Below are positions 1 to 11,300 of a stretch of 64,000 nt of DNA, in pieces. The notes under the pieces were generated by a model, which saw only the letters and a program-made list of their open reading frames with translations, was not told the DNA's origin and made no database searches. Numbering within the stretch: the first letter of the stretch is position 1; each line of letters begins with the position of its first letter. Source of the DNA: Wyeomyia smithii (taxonomy: Eukaryota > Arthropoda > Insecta > Diptera > Culicidae). Position numbers and translations under genes: made by a program. The stretch covers positions 89,783,902 to 89,847,901 of the forward strand of contig NC_073695.1 in assembly GCF_029784165.1 (NCBI RefSeq), given 5' to 3'.

Positions 1-854
1 AGCGTAAAACGTAGTTTATGATGTCGAATTATAGCATTTGCCACAACTTCATCTTGGGATGAATAGCAATGGTTGTAAAACAAGTTTAATGTAATGAATG
101 TGCAAATTACAGTACATGTAGTTATAATTAGTTATTTATATTATTCGTCACGGAATTTTTTCCGTCAAGCAGCTCCTACTGTGCATTGACAGAGGAAATA
201 TTTATCTTACGTAATTCTTCCATTTTCACCTAAATAGAATTGTATTAATTTGTATTGGATCTCTGACACCCGTTCCCGTTGTTGCTGGCGGTGACCTACA
301 AAGGCGTCCTCATTCCAGCCGCAGGGGCCAATAATGCTGTTGGACCATACGGCGATATTGATGATTGTGAGGGATTACCTGCGGAGGTCTTCCACATTCC
401 GCTTTGTACGCTTCCTTGCTCCGTGATAATTTATTTTACGAAATTAAAAAGCTAGATGAAAACAAAATATCCGACGATCAGTTCGTCCCTAACGAGGCAT
501 CTATTTAGACACAATTAGTCTTTATGTTAGAGGACAGTTTTATAAATCTGTCTTCCCAGTTGCCGACATTTCAGGACTGACCGGGCAGGGAGGTCTCCGT
601 TGTGAACGGTGTGTGCAAAGAATTGTGCGCTTTTGCTTCGGAATTTGTTTAAAATTTTACCGCCGCTGTTGTGTCAATATTTGCGCCTACCCGGTGGCCG
701 ATGCACGTATTGAGTGGAATTGCGTATACTTCCGGTTTTGGATGTCCTTAAAGTAACACACTAACATCGGACGTTTGATGTTGGTTTGTTTAAGCTCTCA
801 TCCGAAATCTGTAACCTTCGATTTCGGGTGCATTGCGTAATGCATATGAACTCA
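1..854. other. unassigned left flank
   Basis: No recognisable gene. The only stretch with coding-like composition is an open frame without an initial ATG at 267-455 on the plus strand (62 residues, including the peptide AGANNAVGPYGDIDDCEG). It is less AT-rich than its surroundings and could be an exon or a mobile-element relic, but I do not recognise it and see no convincing splice sites. The rest is AT-rich. Confidence 0.3.
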
Positions 855-1299
855 ACTGCCCATAAATGCATAACAGTCCCATGTGAATTTTCATCACTTT
901 TGAGATAAACCCCAGAAACTTCTTTACAGTACGTGCGCTCTCAAAAATCACAAAAAAAAGCTATGTTTGTTGCTAAAATGATGAAAAAAATATAAATTTT
1001 GGTCAGTCCCACGTTACAAATGCATTTATAACAGGCTCAGAGCTAAAAACAATTAATAGACAATTATAGTAACTTTCATTAAATGACCAATTGAAGTGTA
1101 CTAATTGGAACAACCATAACCTTATTGCATATGAAAGTATTCTGCCACATATATTTACCTCGGACGAATGCATGTTTTAATATTTTGTTCTTTGATTGAA
1201 TCAATAGGAAGAATAAAATGCAGTGATTTTCATGGGTCTACTGCGTTTTACTCAGTTGTACGTTTTTGGCAGTGTGACTCTTATGCGTTTATGGGCAGT
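855..1299. mobile_element. MITE with ACTGCCCATAAA terminal inverted repeats
   Basis: The left end (ACTGCCCATAAATGCATAAC) and the reverse complement of the right end (ACTGCCCATAAACGCATAAG) match over about 27 bases with few differences. The interior has no coding potential. The same terminal motif, ACTGCCYATAA..GCATA..AGTC, ends the element at 7815-8027, which has a clean TA target duplication, so a Tc1/mariner-type origin is likely. No target duplication is obvious here. Confidence 0.7.
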
Positions 1300-3229
1300 C
1301 AAGTATTAAGCTATTCGCTATCGACGTTATCCTGCATTGCGTAACAAGTTGTTGACAGAAATATTGATTTGGCATGAACAAGAGAGACATATCATAAAGT
1401 CACATACTGAAGATATACGTCACACTGGCGATTATGTCATGGTTCAGTCGAATTGTACGTAATTGTAGTTGATACTTGAAGGTCCCTACACCTTTCAAAC
1501 TGACTCATGTTAGTCATTAAACAATATATTAGTTAGAAAATTTGTAAATAAATACAAAATTTTATATTGAAACAAAAGAGGTTGATTTTCTCATGAATTT
1601 ATGTTTTATTGAATCTTGACAATGTTGCGAAAGTTTTAGTAAAAAGTCCAGGACGAAAATATGTATGAAAAGTGTTGACCTAAAAGTAAAGTCTTCGGAT
1701 ATTTTTCCACATTTTTTCTTCTACTATTTATATTTAATCGTAAAGTTCTTAATGACTAACTTTATTCATCCAACTTAATATTTCTTTAATCTAATATATC
1801 TAATGATATTTTCAATATTTTCATTTTATTTTCTTGATTTTTATTTATTGTTAATTTACAAATTTCTGTAGTCAAAAAAAAAATCTTTTCTGTGTATATC
1901 TTTTTACAAGGCATCATCAGTTCCCTACAATGCTTTGAATAAAGCCTGTGCCAAAATGCATACCCGTTTACTAAGTCAAATACATGTTCAAAGTTTCGTT
2001 CAAATAATTGGCTCATATACCTTTATAGAAATTTTTAGCCTAAATCCGGCCCTGCAAGTATTGATGGTCACACATTTTATTTCAATTCGGCTCTATTCAA
2101 GCCTTAACACATTCTCTTGAGAAAATGTCAAAAAAATTTACCGCACTTGTGCAGTATGTCTCAAGTGTGCATGAAATAGCATGTTGAAGTAAGCAGGGCT
2201 GCGAAGGTACTCCGGGAAGGAGGTCTTACATGACTAGAAAGCCAAGTTTTTTTCGTGCATTGTGGGAACTTTCTGAATGAAATCGATCAGAATGAGTATT
2301 CACAGACTGTCAGTCATGTTTGCAGGCCAGCATCTGCTAAAACATGGACCTGGACCATAGATCAAATATGGATGTTTAACGCCGTGTTGAAATCCATAGT
2401 GGCGACTTCCAATTTTAGGACCAGTGGATAAAATTGAAATCATGTTTAAATACCTCCAATACTGGTATTTTCGAAACAAGGATCACTCTTAGGAACCTTA
2501 AGGTACTCCCTCCTGAGTTGGACTAAGTTGACGGGATTTTGAAATTCAGGTGGATATCACTAACCGATCATTTAGCGCAACTAATTACTGATCCACTAAC
2601 TGAAAAATAAATGATAGCTTATCCATGAACACTCATCGCCTAATCTTTCTTAATCTTATTCTTAATTAATATTCTTAATATTCAAGGCTAAAAACTTTTC
2701 AACATTGTTAACGGAAATGTTAAAGACAGTATTTTCACTCGCACAAGTTGAAGCTGACCTTCAATGTTTTTCAGTTTCAGTGAAACTCCAGTCATTGAAA
2801 AAAATGAGATGTCTCATTTGATATCGATAGTATTTGATCTGAGTAAATTTATTGCTTTAAGTCGATAAAGTAGATAAGGATTAGAATGACAGTGAGTGTA
2901 CGCAGGAAAAAAATAATCGAATTTAAAAAACCGATCATGTACATTCTATTGATTGGCGAAAATAAATCGGACATGGTTAAGGGGTGCCTTAAAGCACTCA
3001 AAGTTGTGATTTTCCGAGTCGCTCATATACCAACTGTCATTGTAGCTATTTCGAGTAGATTTAATTCGTGATTCAAAAATCGAAGAACAACGATAGAAAA
3101 TTTTTGAAAATCACGCTTCGCTTAGAAAATGCAGCTTTTTCAGATGATATAAAAAAATGATATAGCTAAACAACCCAATTGCATAAAAATTGAATTGCGA
3201 TGAAATTCGCGCCGAGTCTGCTGCAACAG
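1300..3229. other. unassigned AT-rich stretch
   Basis: About 1.9 kb of AT-rich DNA. Short open frames at 1786-2016 (minus), 1935-2120 and 2886-3071 (plus) have no recognisable domain and the composition of non-coding DNA. No repeat structure or RNA gene was recognised. Confidence 0.5.
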
Positions 3230-3428
3230 TTTGTTGCATTGTCCTTTGAAAGCATAAGCCTGCATCGTTGGATACATTGTGCACTGCATTCATTGCACGC
3301 ATTTAAACTCAATCGATCAGAGTGTGCGGTGCAAAAAAACCCAAACTATCGAGAGGAAGCAGATTCAAGTTGGATTCAAATCTGGAAAAGTGTTACGCAG
3401 TTCAACTTTGCACGAGTTCATGCCATAA
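3230..3428 (+). repeat. dispersed repeat, left copy (partner near 33.0 kb)
   Basis: This segment, with the marker ACTCAATCGATCAGAGT at about 3308 and a downstream CTGGAAAAGTGTTACGCAGT-like tract, aligns in the same orientation with 32955-33125 (marker near 33014, and CTGGAAAAAGGTTACTC). Shared blocks are separated by small differences, so it is an old repeat pair. No terminal repeats or coding sequence were seen. It is probably a fragment of an unclassified mobile element. Confidence 0.6.
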
Positions 3429-3448
3429 CTGGTTTTCAATAACTCTAA

Positions 3449-3652
3449 AGCCTGTAGTACACTCTTTGACCGAGCGTCAAATATTTGTCTCTTTTTGACA
3501 GATAAAAATTTGGTCAAAGATAATTATTTGTCACTCTCCAATTTTAACATGGGGCAAACGTGGGCAAACAACAACCATGATGTCAAATAAATTTGACCAT
3601 TATGTCAGAAGGTCAAATATTTGACCATTAGACAAAGAGTGTACTACAGGCT
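3449..3652. mobile_element. 204-bp palindromic MITE, TAA target duplication
   Basis: The first 20 bases (3449-3468) are the exact reverse complement of the last 20 (3633-3652); the end motif is AGCCTGTAGTACACTC. TAA flanks both sides (3446-3448 and 3653-3655). A 3-bp TAA target site suggests PIF/Harbinger-type mobilisation, though the family is inferred only from the target site. The interior repeats the motif GTCAAATATTTG in both orientations. Confidence 0.85.
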
Positions 3653-3738
3653 TAATAGCACAATACGACATCTTTAACCCATCACATCTGTGTAAAGTAT
3701 GAGCCAGATCAAAAATAATTGATTGAAATGCTTGCCCT

Positions 3739-4269
3739 ATGTTGCGTGGAATTGCACAGGTTTTCCAGTTGATCCACCAAGGACATTGCAGCGGCAAAAG
3801 TACCGGGCAAATCCGCCTGCATCAACTAGCTTGGAGAATTGGAATCGAGCTGTGTCACAATTCCTTACTTGATTCTCTTGTAACCTCACAGGAAACACGG
3901 TTCGGTGAAGATAGTGCACCTGTCTACGCGTTGCTCTCGCTGCATCCCGCTAACGTAATACGCATGTCGTTCGAAGAGTTCAAGCGGAAAACCGAAAGTT
4001 TCGTGATTTTTTACGGAATTTTTGTTGGAAAGGTGGAAGTTTGGTATCAACATTGCAGCAGCATGAGAGCAGACCGTAAGAACTTGGGAGAGCTGGATCT
4101 TATAGATCTGCTCGCCGAAAGCCCGTACAGCACATTACGTCGGATGAAAACCAAGCTGAGGTCAACAATGGTTGAGCAGCGGTTGAGTGCTCTCTGCTTG
4201 CTTAGTGTTAATCGGCAGATGGTTAACAACAATCGTGAAAAGACACATGAACCGCTTCCGGAACGTTGA
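3739..4269 (+). pseudogene. hAT-superfamily transposase, C-terminal relic
   Basis: The open frame ends in a segment typical of the hAT C-terminal dimerisation region: ELDLIDLLAES followed closely by STLRRMKTKLRSTMVEQRL and ALCLLSVNR. Intact relatives (the group often annotated as '52 kDa repressor of the inhibitor of the protein kinase' or THAP-linked hAT proteins) have an extra stretch with an ER-S motif between LLAES and STLRR; here it is missing, so an internal deletion has occurred. Further upstream, LLDSLVTSQETRFGEDSAPVYALLSLHP fits the same family, while the most N-terminal part (RANPPAST) is in a different frame near 3800, indicating a frameshift. It is a broken, non-functional fragment. 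Its C-terminus abuts an antisense gag-like relic. The start codon of the frame is not a true start. Confidence 0.75.
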
Positions 4270-4465
4270 TGTTTGATCGCCGCATCATTCAGCTGGCCTG
4301 CATCGTTCTCGAAGAGGTCCGAGCGTAACTCCGTTTTCTTAGTCGAAGACAAACTCGGTGATGTTCGACTCCAAAATCTGCTCCGGGGTTTGATACTGAG
4401 GCTGCTGCTGCTGGGCCGCCATCTGCTGTAAAAGTTGGGTCATCTTGAGAATCATATATTTCCGG
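4262..4465 (-). pseudogene. Ty3/gypsy-like gag N-terminus relic
   Basis: Read on the minus strand, a glutamine-rich stretch beginning MTQLLQQMAAQQQQ is followed by TPEQILESNITEFVFD and then, after a frameshift near 4350, by DLFENDAGQLNDAA. This order (Q-rich leader, 'PEQILDSLA..I.EF.YD', then '.YEDLF..D...L.D.AK') is the one I associate with the start of mosquito Ty3/gypsy gag polyproteins. Only some 65 residues survive and no protease or RT follows, so this is a fragment. The assignment rests on motif recall without an alignment. Confidence 0.55.
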
Positions 4466-4500
4466 TTGCGGCTGCTGATCAACTCTATCTTCTGCCATGT

Positions 4501-4932
4501 TCGTGAATTCTTGAGATTTTCGTCGCCAAAATTATATGTACAAAGGATTAAATGAACAAAACAGTTTTTGCTAAAGAACATCTATTTATATTCGAGGTTG
4601 GGCAAAAAATAATCAAATTTTCCACTCTAATGTCAAGGGCAACTTTTCACTGGTTGCCTTGATGTAACAATCGCTAAACACTAGTATTTATTTCTATTTT
4701 TCAAAATACCATTTTTTTACTTTTAAAATTTTGAAGAACTCGCCCCCCCTATTCGAAATTCTGGCTACGCCCATGCGCCGGCCCCTTCCTTGCATGCAGG
4801 TGCGAAGAGGGAAGGGATGTGAGTGCGGCCTTCGATCTTTGGAGACCGTGTTAACAACTGTATCTCCACAAAGATAACATTAAGGAGATATTTGTTAGTA
4901 GGGAAGGGTACATTGTATCAGGATTTACCTTG
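4501..4932. other. unassigned stretch
   Basis: AT-rich sequence followed by a short GC-rich tract (about 4742-4860). No coding frame, RNA gene or terminal repeat was recognised. Confidence 0.4.
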
Positions 4933-5188
4933 GGGAACATCCATAATTCTCAAAAACATACCTTGTATCATAAATGAACAAGAAAAGACAAGTAAGTCAT
5001 AAAAATAACCCTTAACAGACAAAACAGTGATAAAAAAGAACAATTAGAGAAGCCCATTTTTTTTTCTTAGTTTAATATTTGCTACGTAGCTTGGCTTGAC
5101 ACCCCACCCTCCCCCTCGTCACAATTCGTCACAAAACTGCAACCCCCCTCGCTCCCCTTTGAACGCTACGTCATTTATGGATGTTCCC
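4933..5188. mobile_element. 256-bp MITE with GGGAACATCCATAA ends
   Basis: The left end GGGAACATCCATAA matches the reverse complement of the right end exactly. TTG is present immediately outside both ends (4930-4932 and 5189-5191) and is the likely 3-bp target duplication. The right half contains a C-rich tract (CCCCACCCTCCCCCTCG). No coding capacity. Confidence 0.75.
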
Positions 5189-5784
5189 TTGATAAGTAAT
5201 GCGATCTTACATACAACTTCTACTCGTCTCTATTTAGCTTTTTTTCGGATTAGTCTATGTGCAGCCGGCTGACTAGAGAAGGATAATTAGCCTTTTCATA
5301 TTTGGTACCGGCTCAGACCAAGAGACAGTTAGATTGCTGTTGAGGCCGCGCACAGCGCTATGGAATATTTTCATACCAGCAAGCGGACAAAAATATTTTC
5401 ATCATTTTTTCAACGCTTTCGGTAGTTTTTATACTTGTTATGATGAAAAAAGTTACTGAAGATCATTTGCGCCTGGGTTGCGATCAAATTTTGATAGAGG
5501 CGTGTGTGTATTTTTTCATGAAAAGTGAAAATTATGCATGGAATTGTGGAAATTCAGCCCCTTCCCTCCTTTCAGACCTCCCATTTTTCATACGCTTTTG
5601 ATTACTTCTAAGGTGTAAGGAACATGAAAGTTAAGTTTGAGGAATATCGGTCAAGGCGAATCGGTCACAGCGATTCTAAAACAAAAAATGTTTTTTTAAG
5701 TGCTCAAATTTTGCCCAAAATTGCAGAGGTTGTTCACCAGCCAAAAAAAAAAGATTCGTATTTTTTTTTTATTTACTTATTAGG
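5189..5784. other. unassigned stretch
   Basis: AT-rich DNA between a MITE and the foldback element. The open frame at 5624-5848 runs into the foldback terminus and is not a gene. Nothing else recognised. Confidence 0.4.
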
Positions 5785-5792
5785 GTGTCCAG

Positions 5793-7296
5793 TAGGGTGT
5801 CCCAAAAAATCGATGTTTAAAAAGTCAAGGTGCTCAGCCCTAAATTGAAAGATAATGTTATTTGTAGCATTTTTGTAGAATATTTCGTCTTTCTAAATAA
5901 ATGTTTTCAGGTTGCTCAAACGTGATTTTTGAAAAATTGACTTTTTTGAGCTACAAACCCACTCTTTTGCACTTTTTTCAATTATGTTCGATTCCTAAAT
6001 TTTTCCATATATTTTTCTTTTTTTGTGAGATTGTTTTTGAATATTTTGCATGGTTTAGTTTAGCATCGCATTCAGTTATTTGGCTCACAGAGCCCATTAA
6101 ACATCACAAAAAAGAGATTTTTTCCCATAATTTTTAGATAAAACCCTTCAAAACACAAATAAATTTTTTTTTGATCATCAACTGAAATTTTCATTACAAA
6201 GCAGAATTTATGATATAAATTTACATGAAAAAAGATCCTTGATATCTTATCCGGGGGCTGAGATATTAACATTTTCATATGTGATGGAAAACTATACATT
6301 TTAACAAATTATTTTGGGCGATGAAAAATTACAATGTTTAGACTGTAATCAACTTTTGAATCTCTATTCAATTAATCGCACAAAAACGGCAAAATAAACA
6401 ACTGCGCAATGGAGATATTGAGCTTAAGTGGCATTTTTGTGAAAATGCATAGTTTTCCATCACATGTAAAACACCAATATCTCAGCCCCACGATACGATA
6501 TCAAGGTTCTATTTCCACGTAAATTTTCGTCTTGAATCCCGCTTTGCAGTATAAAGTTCAGTTCTTGATAAAAATATATTTTTTTTATGTGTTTTAAAGG
6601 GTTTTATCTAAAAATTATGGGAAAAAATCACTTTTTTGTGATGTTTAATGGGCTCTGTGAGTTAAATAATTGAATGCGATACTAAACTAAACCATGCAAA
6701 CTATTCAAAAACCCCCAAAAATAAAAAAAATATATGGAAAAATATGCGAATCGAACCGATTTGAAAAAAGTCATTTTTTCATAAATTAGGCCGTTATAAA
6801 TTTTATTTTATTAACCCCCCCCCCCCCCCCCCCTTCAAAAATCTTGAATATTGGAAGGGGAAGAAAATAAAGCTCAAACCGTTTTGTTCATTTCATTGGT
6901 TTTCCGACAGCATAAATGCTTAATTTAGCAACAAACAAGTCAGGTGACAGCGAGAGTGTCGTCGATAGGCAAGCGAAATAAATAATAATAATAATAAAGT
7001 GTTATTTTTCAACATTTATTTGAGTGCAAGTTACAAACGTCATAACTTGCACACAAACTTTGATCAAAGATATTTCTTTTTTTTCGTCTCGGTGTTATTT
7101 GTTTTTTGCCACCTCCTCTGCTAACTTTGATAACCTTCGAAATTCGAAATTCGTATCAGCCTTACGTTTGGGCAACCTGAAAACAATTTTTTAGAAAGTC
7201 GAAATGTTCTACAAAAATGCTAGAAATAACATTATCTTTCAATTTAGGGCTACGCACTTTGACCTTTTCAACATGGATTTTTTTTGGGACAGCCTA
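5793..7296. mobile_element. 1.5-kb hAT-like foldback element with 8-bp target duplication
   Basis: The two halves are inverted copies of each other. The ends read TAGGGTGTCCCAAAAAA on the left and TAGGCTGTCCCAAAAAA (reverse complement) on the right, and homology continues inward for several hundred bases to a centre near 6370. GTGTCCAG occurs exactly at 5785-5792 and 7297-7304, an 8-bp target duplication as produced by hAT transposases. The right arm carries extra sequence at about 6790-7175, including a run of 19 C (6815-6833) and a TAA trinucleotide run near 6980. No transposase is encoded, so it is non-autonomous. Short open frames inside (5901-6137, 6072-6299) are arm sequence. Confidence 0.85.
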
Positions 7297-7584
7297 GTGT
7301 CCAGTCAAAATAGAATGAGAATATATTTGATTTTGTATATTTCCTAAAGAGACCAAAAAATTTTCAAAACGTTCCAAATCGCTTGATCGCAACGTCTGCC
7401 ACAGTCCTGAAATTTCGAAAATTTCTCAGCTATGTGTCTACTTTTTTTCGAACTAAATTTCTATTTTAAACAATGGCTTTCACCCGTTAACATTCAAGTT
7501 CATTAAGCAGACAATGTGTGCAGCAGGGGAAGCGAAAAATAAGTGAACTGGAAATATGATACAGATTTGGAAAAGTATACCGCA

Positions 7585-7657
7585 TCCCGACGGGACTTGA
7601 ACCCGCAATCTCCCTGTCTACGGCATGGTGTTTTGACCAATTAAACTACGGGGGACG
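7585..7657 (-). mobile_element. tRNA-derived SINE head (or tRNA pseudogene)
   Basis: On the minus strand this 73-nt block has a Pol III A box (TAGTTTAATTGG) and a B box (GGTTCAAGTCC) at tRNA spacing, with a T arm whose stem pairs (GCGGG/CCCGT). The acceptor strands do not pair properly and the anticodon stem is poor, so it is not a functional tRNA. It is most simply the 5' head of a tRNA-derived SINE whose body would extend towards lower coordinates; I could not find its 3' end. Confidence 0.65.
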
Positions 7658-7814
7658 GTGGTACTGTTCCACAATCTATATGTGTATCACATTCCACTAC
7701 TGACTTACAAATTCTATTGTTCATACCTAACTACACACACTGCTGTGCAAGCGTTACGACTGAAAGGAATGTCCGATCACACACAGAAAAGTCAGCTGAT
7801 GCTGATAACTCTTA

Positions 7815-8027
7815 TACTGCCTATAATCGCATACCAGTCCCACCTGCATTCTTGTCGTTTTTGTAGAGAAGTTATGGTACATCTCTATCTCATTATATTA
7901 TGTCGAAAATATGGGAATAAACCACGCGCAACAACTGAAATAACTCAAGCAAGAAAAATAACTTTACGCGTTGTTTTCTCAACATGATGAAAATTAAGAT
8001 GGGACTGATATGCGATTATAAGCAGTA
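7815..8027. mobile_element. 213-bp MITE, TA target duplication
   Basis: The ends TACTGCCTATAATCGCATAC and (reverse complement) TACTGCTTATAATCGCATAT match over about 28 bases. TA lies outside both ends (7813-7814 and 8028-8029), the Tc1/mariner signature. Related to the element at 855-1299 by its terminal motif. The open frame covering 7658-7987 is a by-product of the palindrome and flank. Confidence 0.8.
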
Positions 8028-8206
8028 TAGACCTGTGTAATCGTGACCAAAGTCAGTCTGCCGCTGCATATTCCACGCAACTTCAAATGATATTGCTCTT
8101 AATTTTCAAACAAAATCGTGGTTTACGTCAGACGCAACTGAAATTTAAATGAAAAAATATTTTGCGTGACGTGTAAAATTCAAAAATTTTTACTGAGTAG
8201 GACTAA

Positions 8207-8367
8207 GGGGCCATCCACATACCACGTGGACAGCTTTGGGGGGGGGGGTTGGCTAATGTCCACGGTCCATACATTTTTTTCAAACTTTATATGGGCAGTT
8301 GTCCACGGAGGGGGAGGGGGGGGTCAAAATCGTTAAAAATCTGTCCACGTGGTATGTGGATGGCCCC
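8207..8367. mobile_element. 161-bp palindromic MITE, GGGGCCATCCACATACCACG ends
   Basis: The outer 27 bases are perfectly complementary (8207-8233 and 8341-8367). TAA flanks both sides (8204-8206 and 8368-8370). The interior is strikingly G-rich on the plus strand (runs of 8-10 G). Two decayed relatives occur at 26846-26961 and 32268-32395. The target site suggests a PIF/Harbinger-type origin. Confidence 0.85.
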
Positions 8368-8370
8368 TAA

Positions 8371-11300
8371 GTAGGAGCGCATTCAATAAGGTTTGTTTTA
8401 CATAGGATGTAAACATGTACAAAGAGAAAATTTCATTTAGGATTATTGCAATGTAAATGCTAATTAATCGATTCTAGGTCTAGAATAAAAACTATTATAA
8501 TTGCTCATCGTTCTCGTTGAACACCATAACGACGATCAGTAATCCATAAAATCTATCGACAAATTGTGTCGGAAAGGTGCGAAACGAATTTTCAACCTCC
8601 TATTGCTGGCCACATGCCAAATCACACAATATAACCGTAGTTGATTCTTTCTCCCTATTTTTTTGTACGGTAAAGACAGTAGGCAAGCGATATGATGATG
8701 AAATAGGTTGTTTGAATCCTTACATTATTGCTTTGTTACATATTCACTCTATGGTCTGTGGGAGAAACCGGATGCAGATTGCACTGCAGACGCACAACAC
8801 AAAGCTAGGACACGTTGTGTGTTCCTTCCAGTAACCAATGCAGAGAGTGACGACGATGTGCCCCTCAATACAAAACTACAAAGGAATCCCTATTTTCTTC
8901 TGATAATTAAGCAAATTAATACATGTTGCAAAGGTTTGTGATGTTCGAGTTTTGTAACATGATCTGCTGCTTATTCTTTATTTTCGTTGGTTATCGCTTT
9001 ATACGAGTATAACTTCCCATTTGAGGAAACCCTTGGGCACGATCGAGACGCATAGCACGTGCTTGGAAATGTACAAGAGTTTCTTGATTATGAAACTTGA
9101 TTACCTTCACTGAAGGCAGCACGCCAGATGACACCGTTGTCGCCACTCGTCACTGATAGATTCCCTTCTATTTTTTTCTAATGGGTTTAAATAAACAAAT
9201 ACTGAAACCACTTAGTCTGTATAAAATATACACAACACCCGAGAGACTACAGACAATTAGTTTAAATTGAGCCCTACAAAAGTGAGAAACGATCGGTGGC
9301 AGACGTGGCATCTATCCGACAGTCCCTCACTGTTCAACTCTAAATAAGTCTATTTTTTCCTCCATATCACCGCTGTTATATACGCTGCTTATGAGGCAAA
9401 GCGGCGTTGATTGATCCGTTTACATGTAACATCGAGAACCCTTTTAAAATCTACACGCTCGTTTTTTCTGTAACACAGTGAAAGGACTAATAATCGGGTA
9501 GAAGCTCTGTCATTGGGAAGTTACAGAATGAATATGTGTGCACCAGTGGTGGGTTAATGAGACAGAGATCCAGAACCAAAGCAAATTAATATATTTTGTT
9601 GTGTTGCATTTTGCCAATTTTAAATACTTGTCATTACTCGAAACTGCATCAATCATATTATTGACTTTTCTATTTGTAGCTGCTGCATTTACTGGAGGCC
9701 TTGAACACGGGAATTTTCTCTTAATATACGTGAAAAGTATGGTCACGTTGTTCGAGACAGTACTTTCTAAAGCACTACCAAATGCTGCACAGAGATTAGC
9801 TGAAGCGTGCTGTAAATCCTATTTAAAGCTGCAAACGGTAACGCTTGAGTAAATCTATTGCCTTGCGGTTCAGTGTGTTCGATTCAGCATGAATTAACCT
9901 ATTGGAAAAACCCCGAAAAGAAAGAACCTTGCCGGATTGATACCTCTGCGGGGCGTACCGTGAAACAAAAACGGTAAGACTCCGAAACCATGACATAATA
10001 AGTGGTAAACACCAATAATCCCCCGATCGGTCTACCAAGCCGCTGCATCGAAATAGAGCTTCACTATTAGCTGGGTCGGCTGTTCAGCTTTTGGCCATGG
10101 TCTGCCGTTCGCAAGGATTTTCATCGTTTGTTTATTTTTTATCGCTTAGCAAAGTCACGATAATCGCTTTCTTTTCGATAGTACTACTAAACGGCGACCC
10201 GCGAGTGGTTTATTATTAAAGATTTTTCGAAGCAATCATGAACAAACAGAACGCGTTCAAGATATCGTAGTTTAGTTTAATTCCATTAGGAAAACAGCTA
10301 GAGCAGATACGAATTGTACTTATTCAAATTTACATAAAATAGTACGGTATGGCACCCTTGGAGGTCTTTCAGTCGCAGCTTCTACGGCACTAACTTCTAC
10401 TGGTAACTAGGACTTTCCAGTCATCAAAATTTACAACTTCTTGAATTTTATTGCCACAAACAGCAAAATCAATTTCTATCTGGGAACTTTCCCACGCAAA
10501 GAAACCACTGAAAACGTTCTACAGGTAACAGGGGGACACAGACAAATAGACTTGGTGTTTGTTCCAAAGAGCACAAACAACTATCATCGAAAAATATTCT
10601 TACCAAATGGTTCTCAAGTCCACTTCAGTGGAGTACATGGCAGAATTTATTCCCAATGTAGGGTAGTTGGATGTAACAACGAAACCGACAATTGTTTTTG
10701 AGTTACCAAAATCCCATCGAAATTTATGTCATCATGATATACCAAGTGCTACCTTCCTAGTGGCAGTTATTTGATTTGTTTGTTGATAAGATTATCTGTA
10801 AGGCCTCTTCGGTTTCATTCGCCGTTTGCCCATATTTCGTGTAACTTTCAAATCATTAAGCCATGGTTACGCTTGTGAATTCTTGAAAAGTAATTTGGAA
10901 ATTGATGGTCCAAAAAAAGAGACAGTAAAATCGTTTAGGCAAAACGGAACCGCACTGTATAGACAATGACAATGCGTTTCTTACCTCGATTGCCACAGAG
11001 ACGAAGCCGGTTGGCTTTGGTGTCCTTTCAATTATGGGAAGAAAAATTGTGCGGAAAATTTCAAACAAAATATAACCAACAGACTTCATCCTACCGGTTA
11101 AACGGGACAATTGTTGGTAAATAGAAGGCAAACAAATAAAAATAGATTGAGACACAAAGAGACGTTCCGGAGGTCCAGCGCACAGAGAAGCAGTGGACAT
11201 AGGAAATAATAAGAGGATAATACCTAGACGGAATCGAAAGTTGCTTCTCTCTTTTGTCACGTCCAATCTGCCGACTGTTGCAGCTCAGAGAATCGGAGAA

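Noticed and set aside
7585..7657. Functional tRNA gene
   Set aside because: A and B boxes are present but acceptor and anticodon stems do not pair; treated as a SINE head.
10856..11266. 136-residue minus-strand frame as a membrane or receptor gene
   Set aside because: Hydrophobic start but no family motif, splice context or neighbour support.
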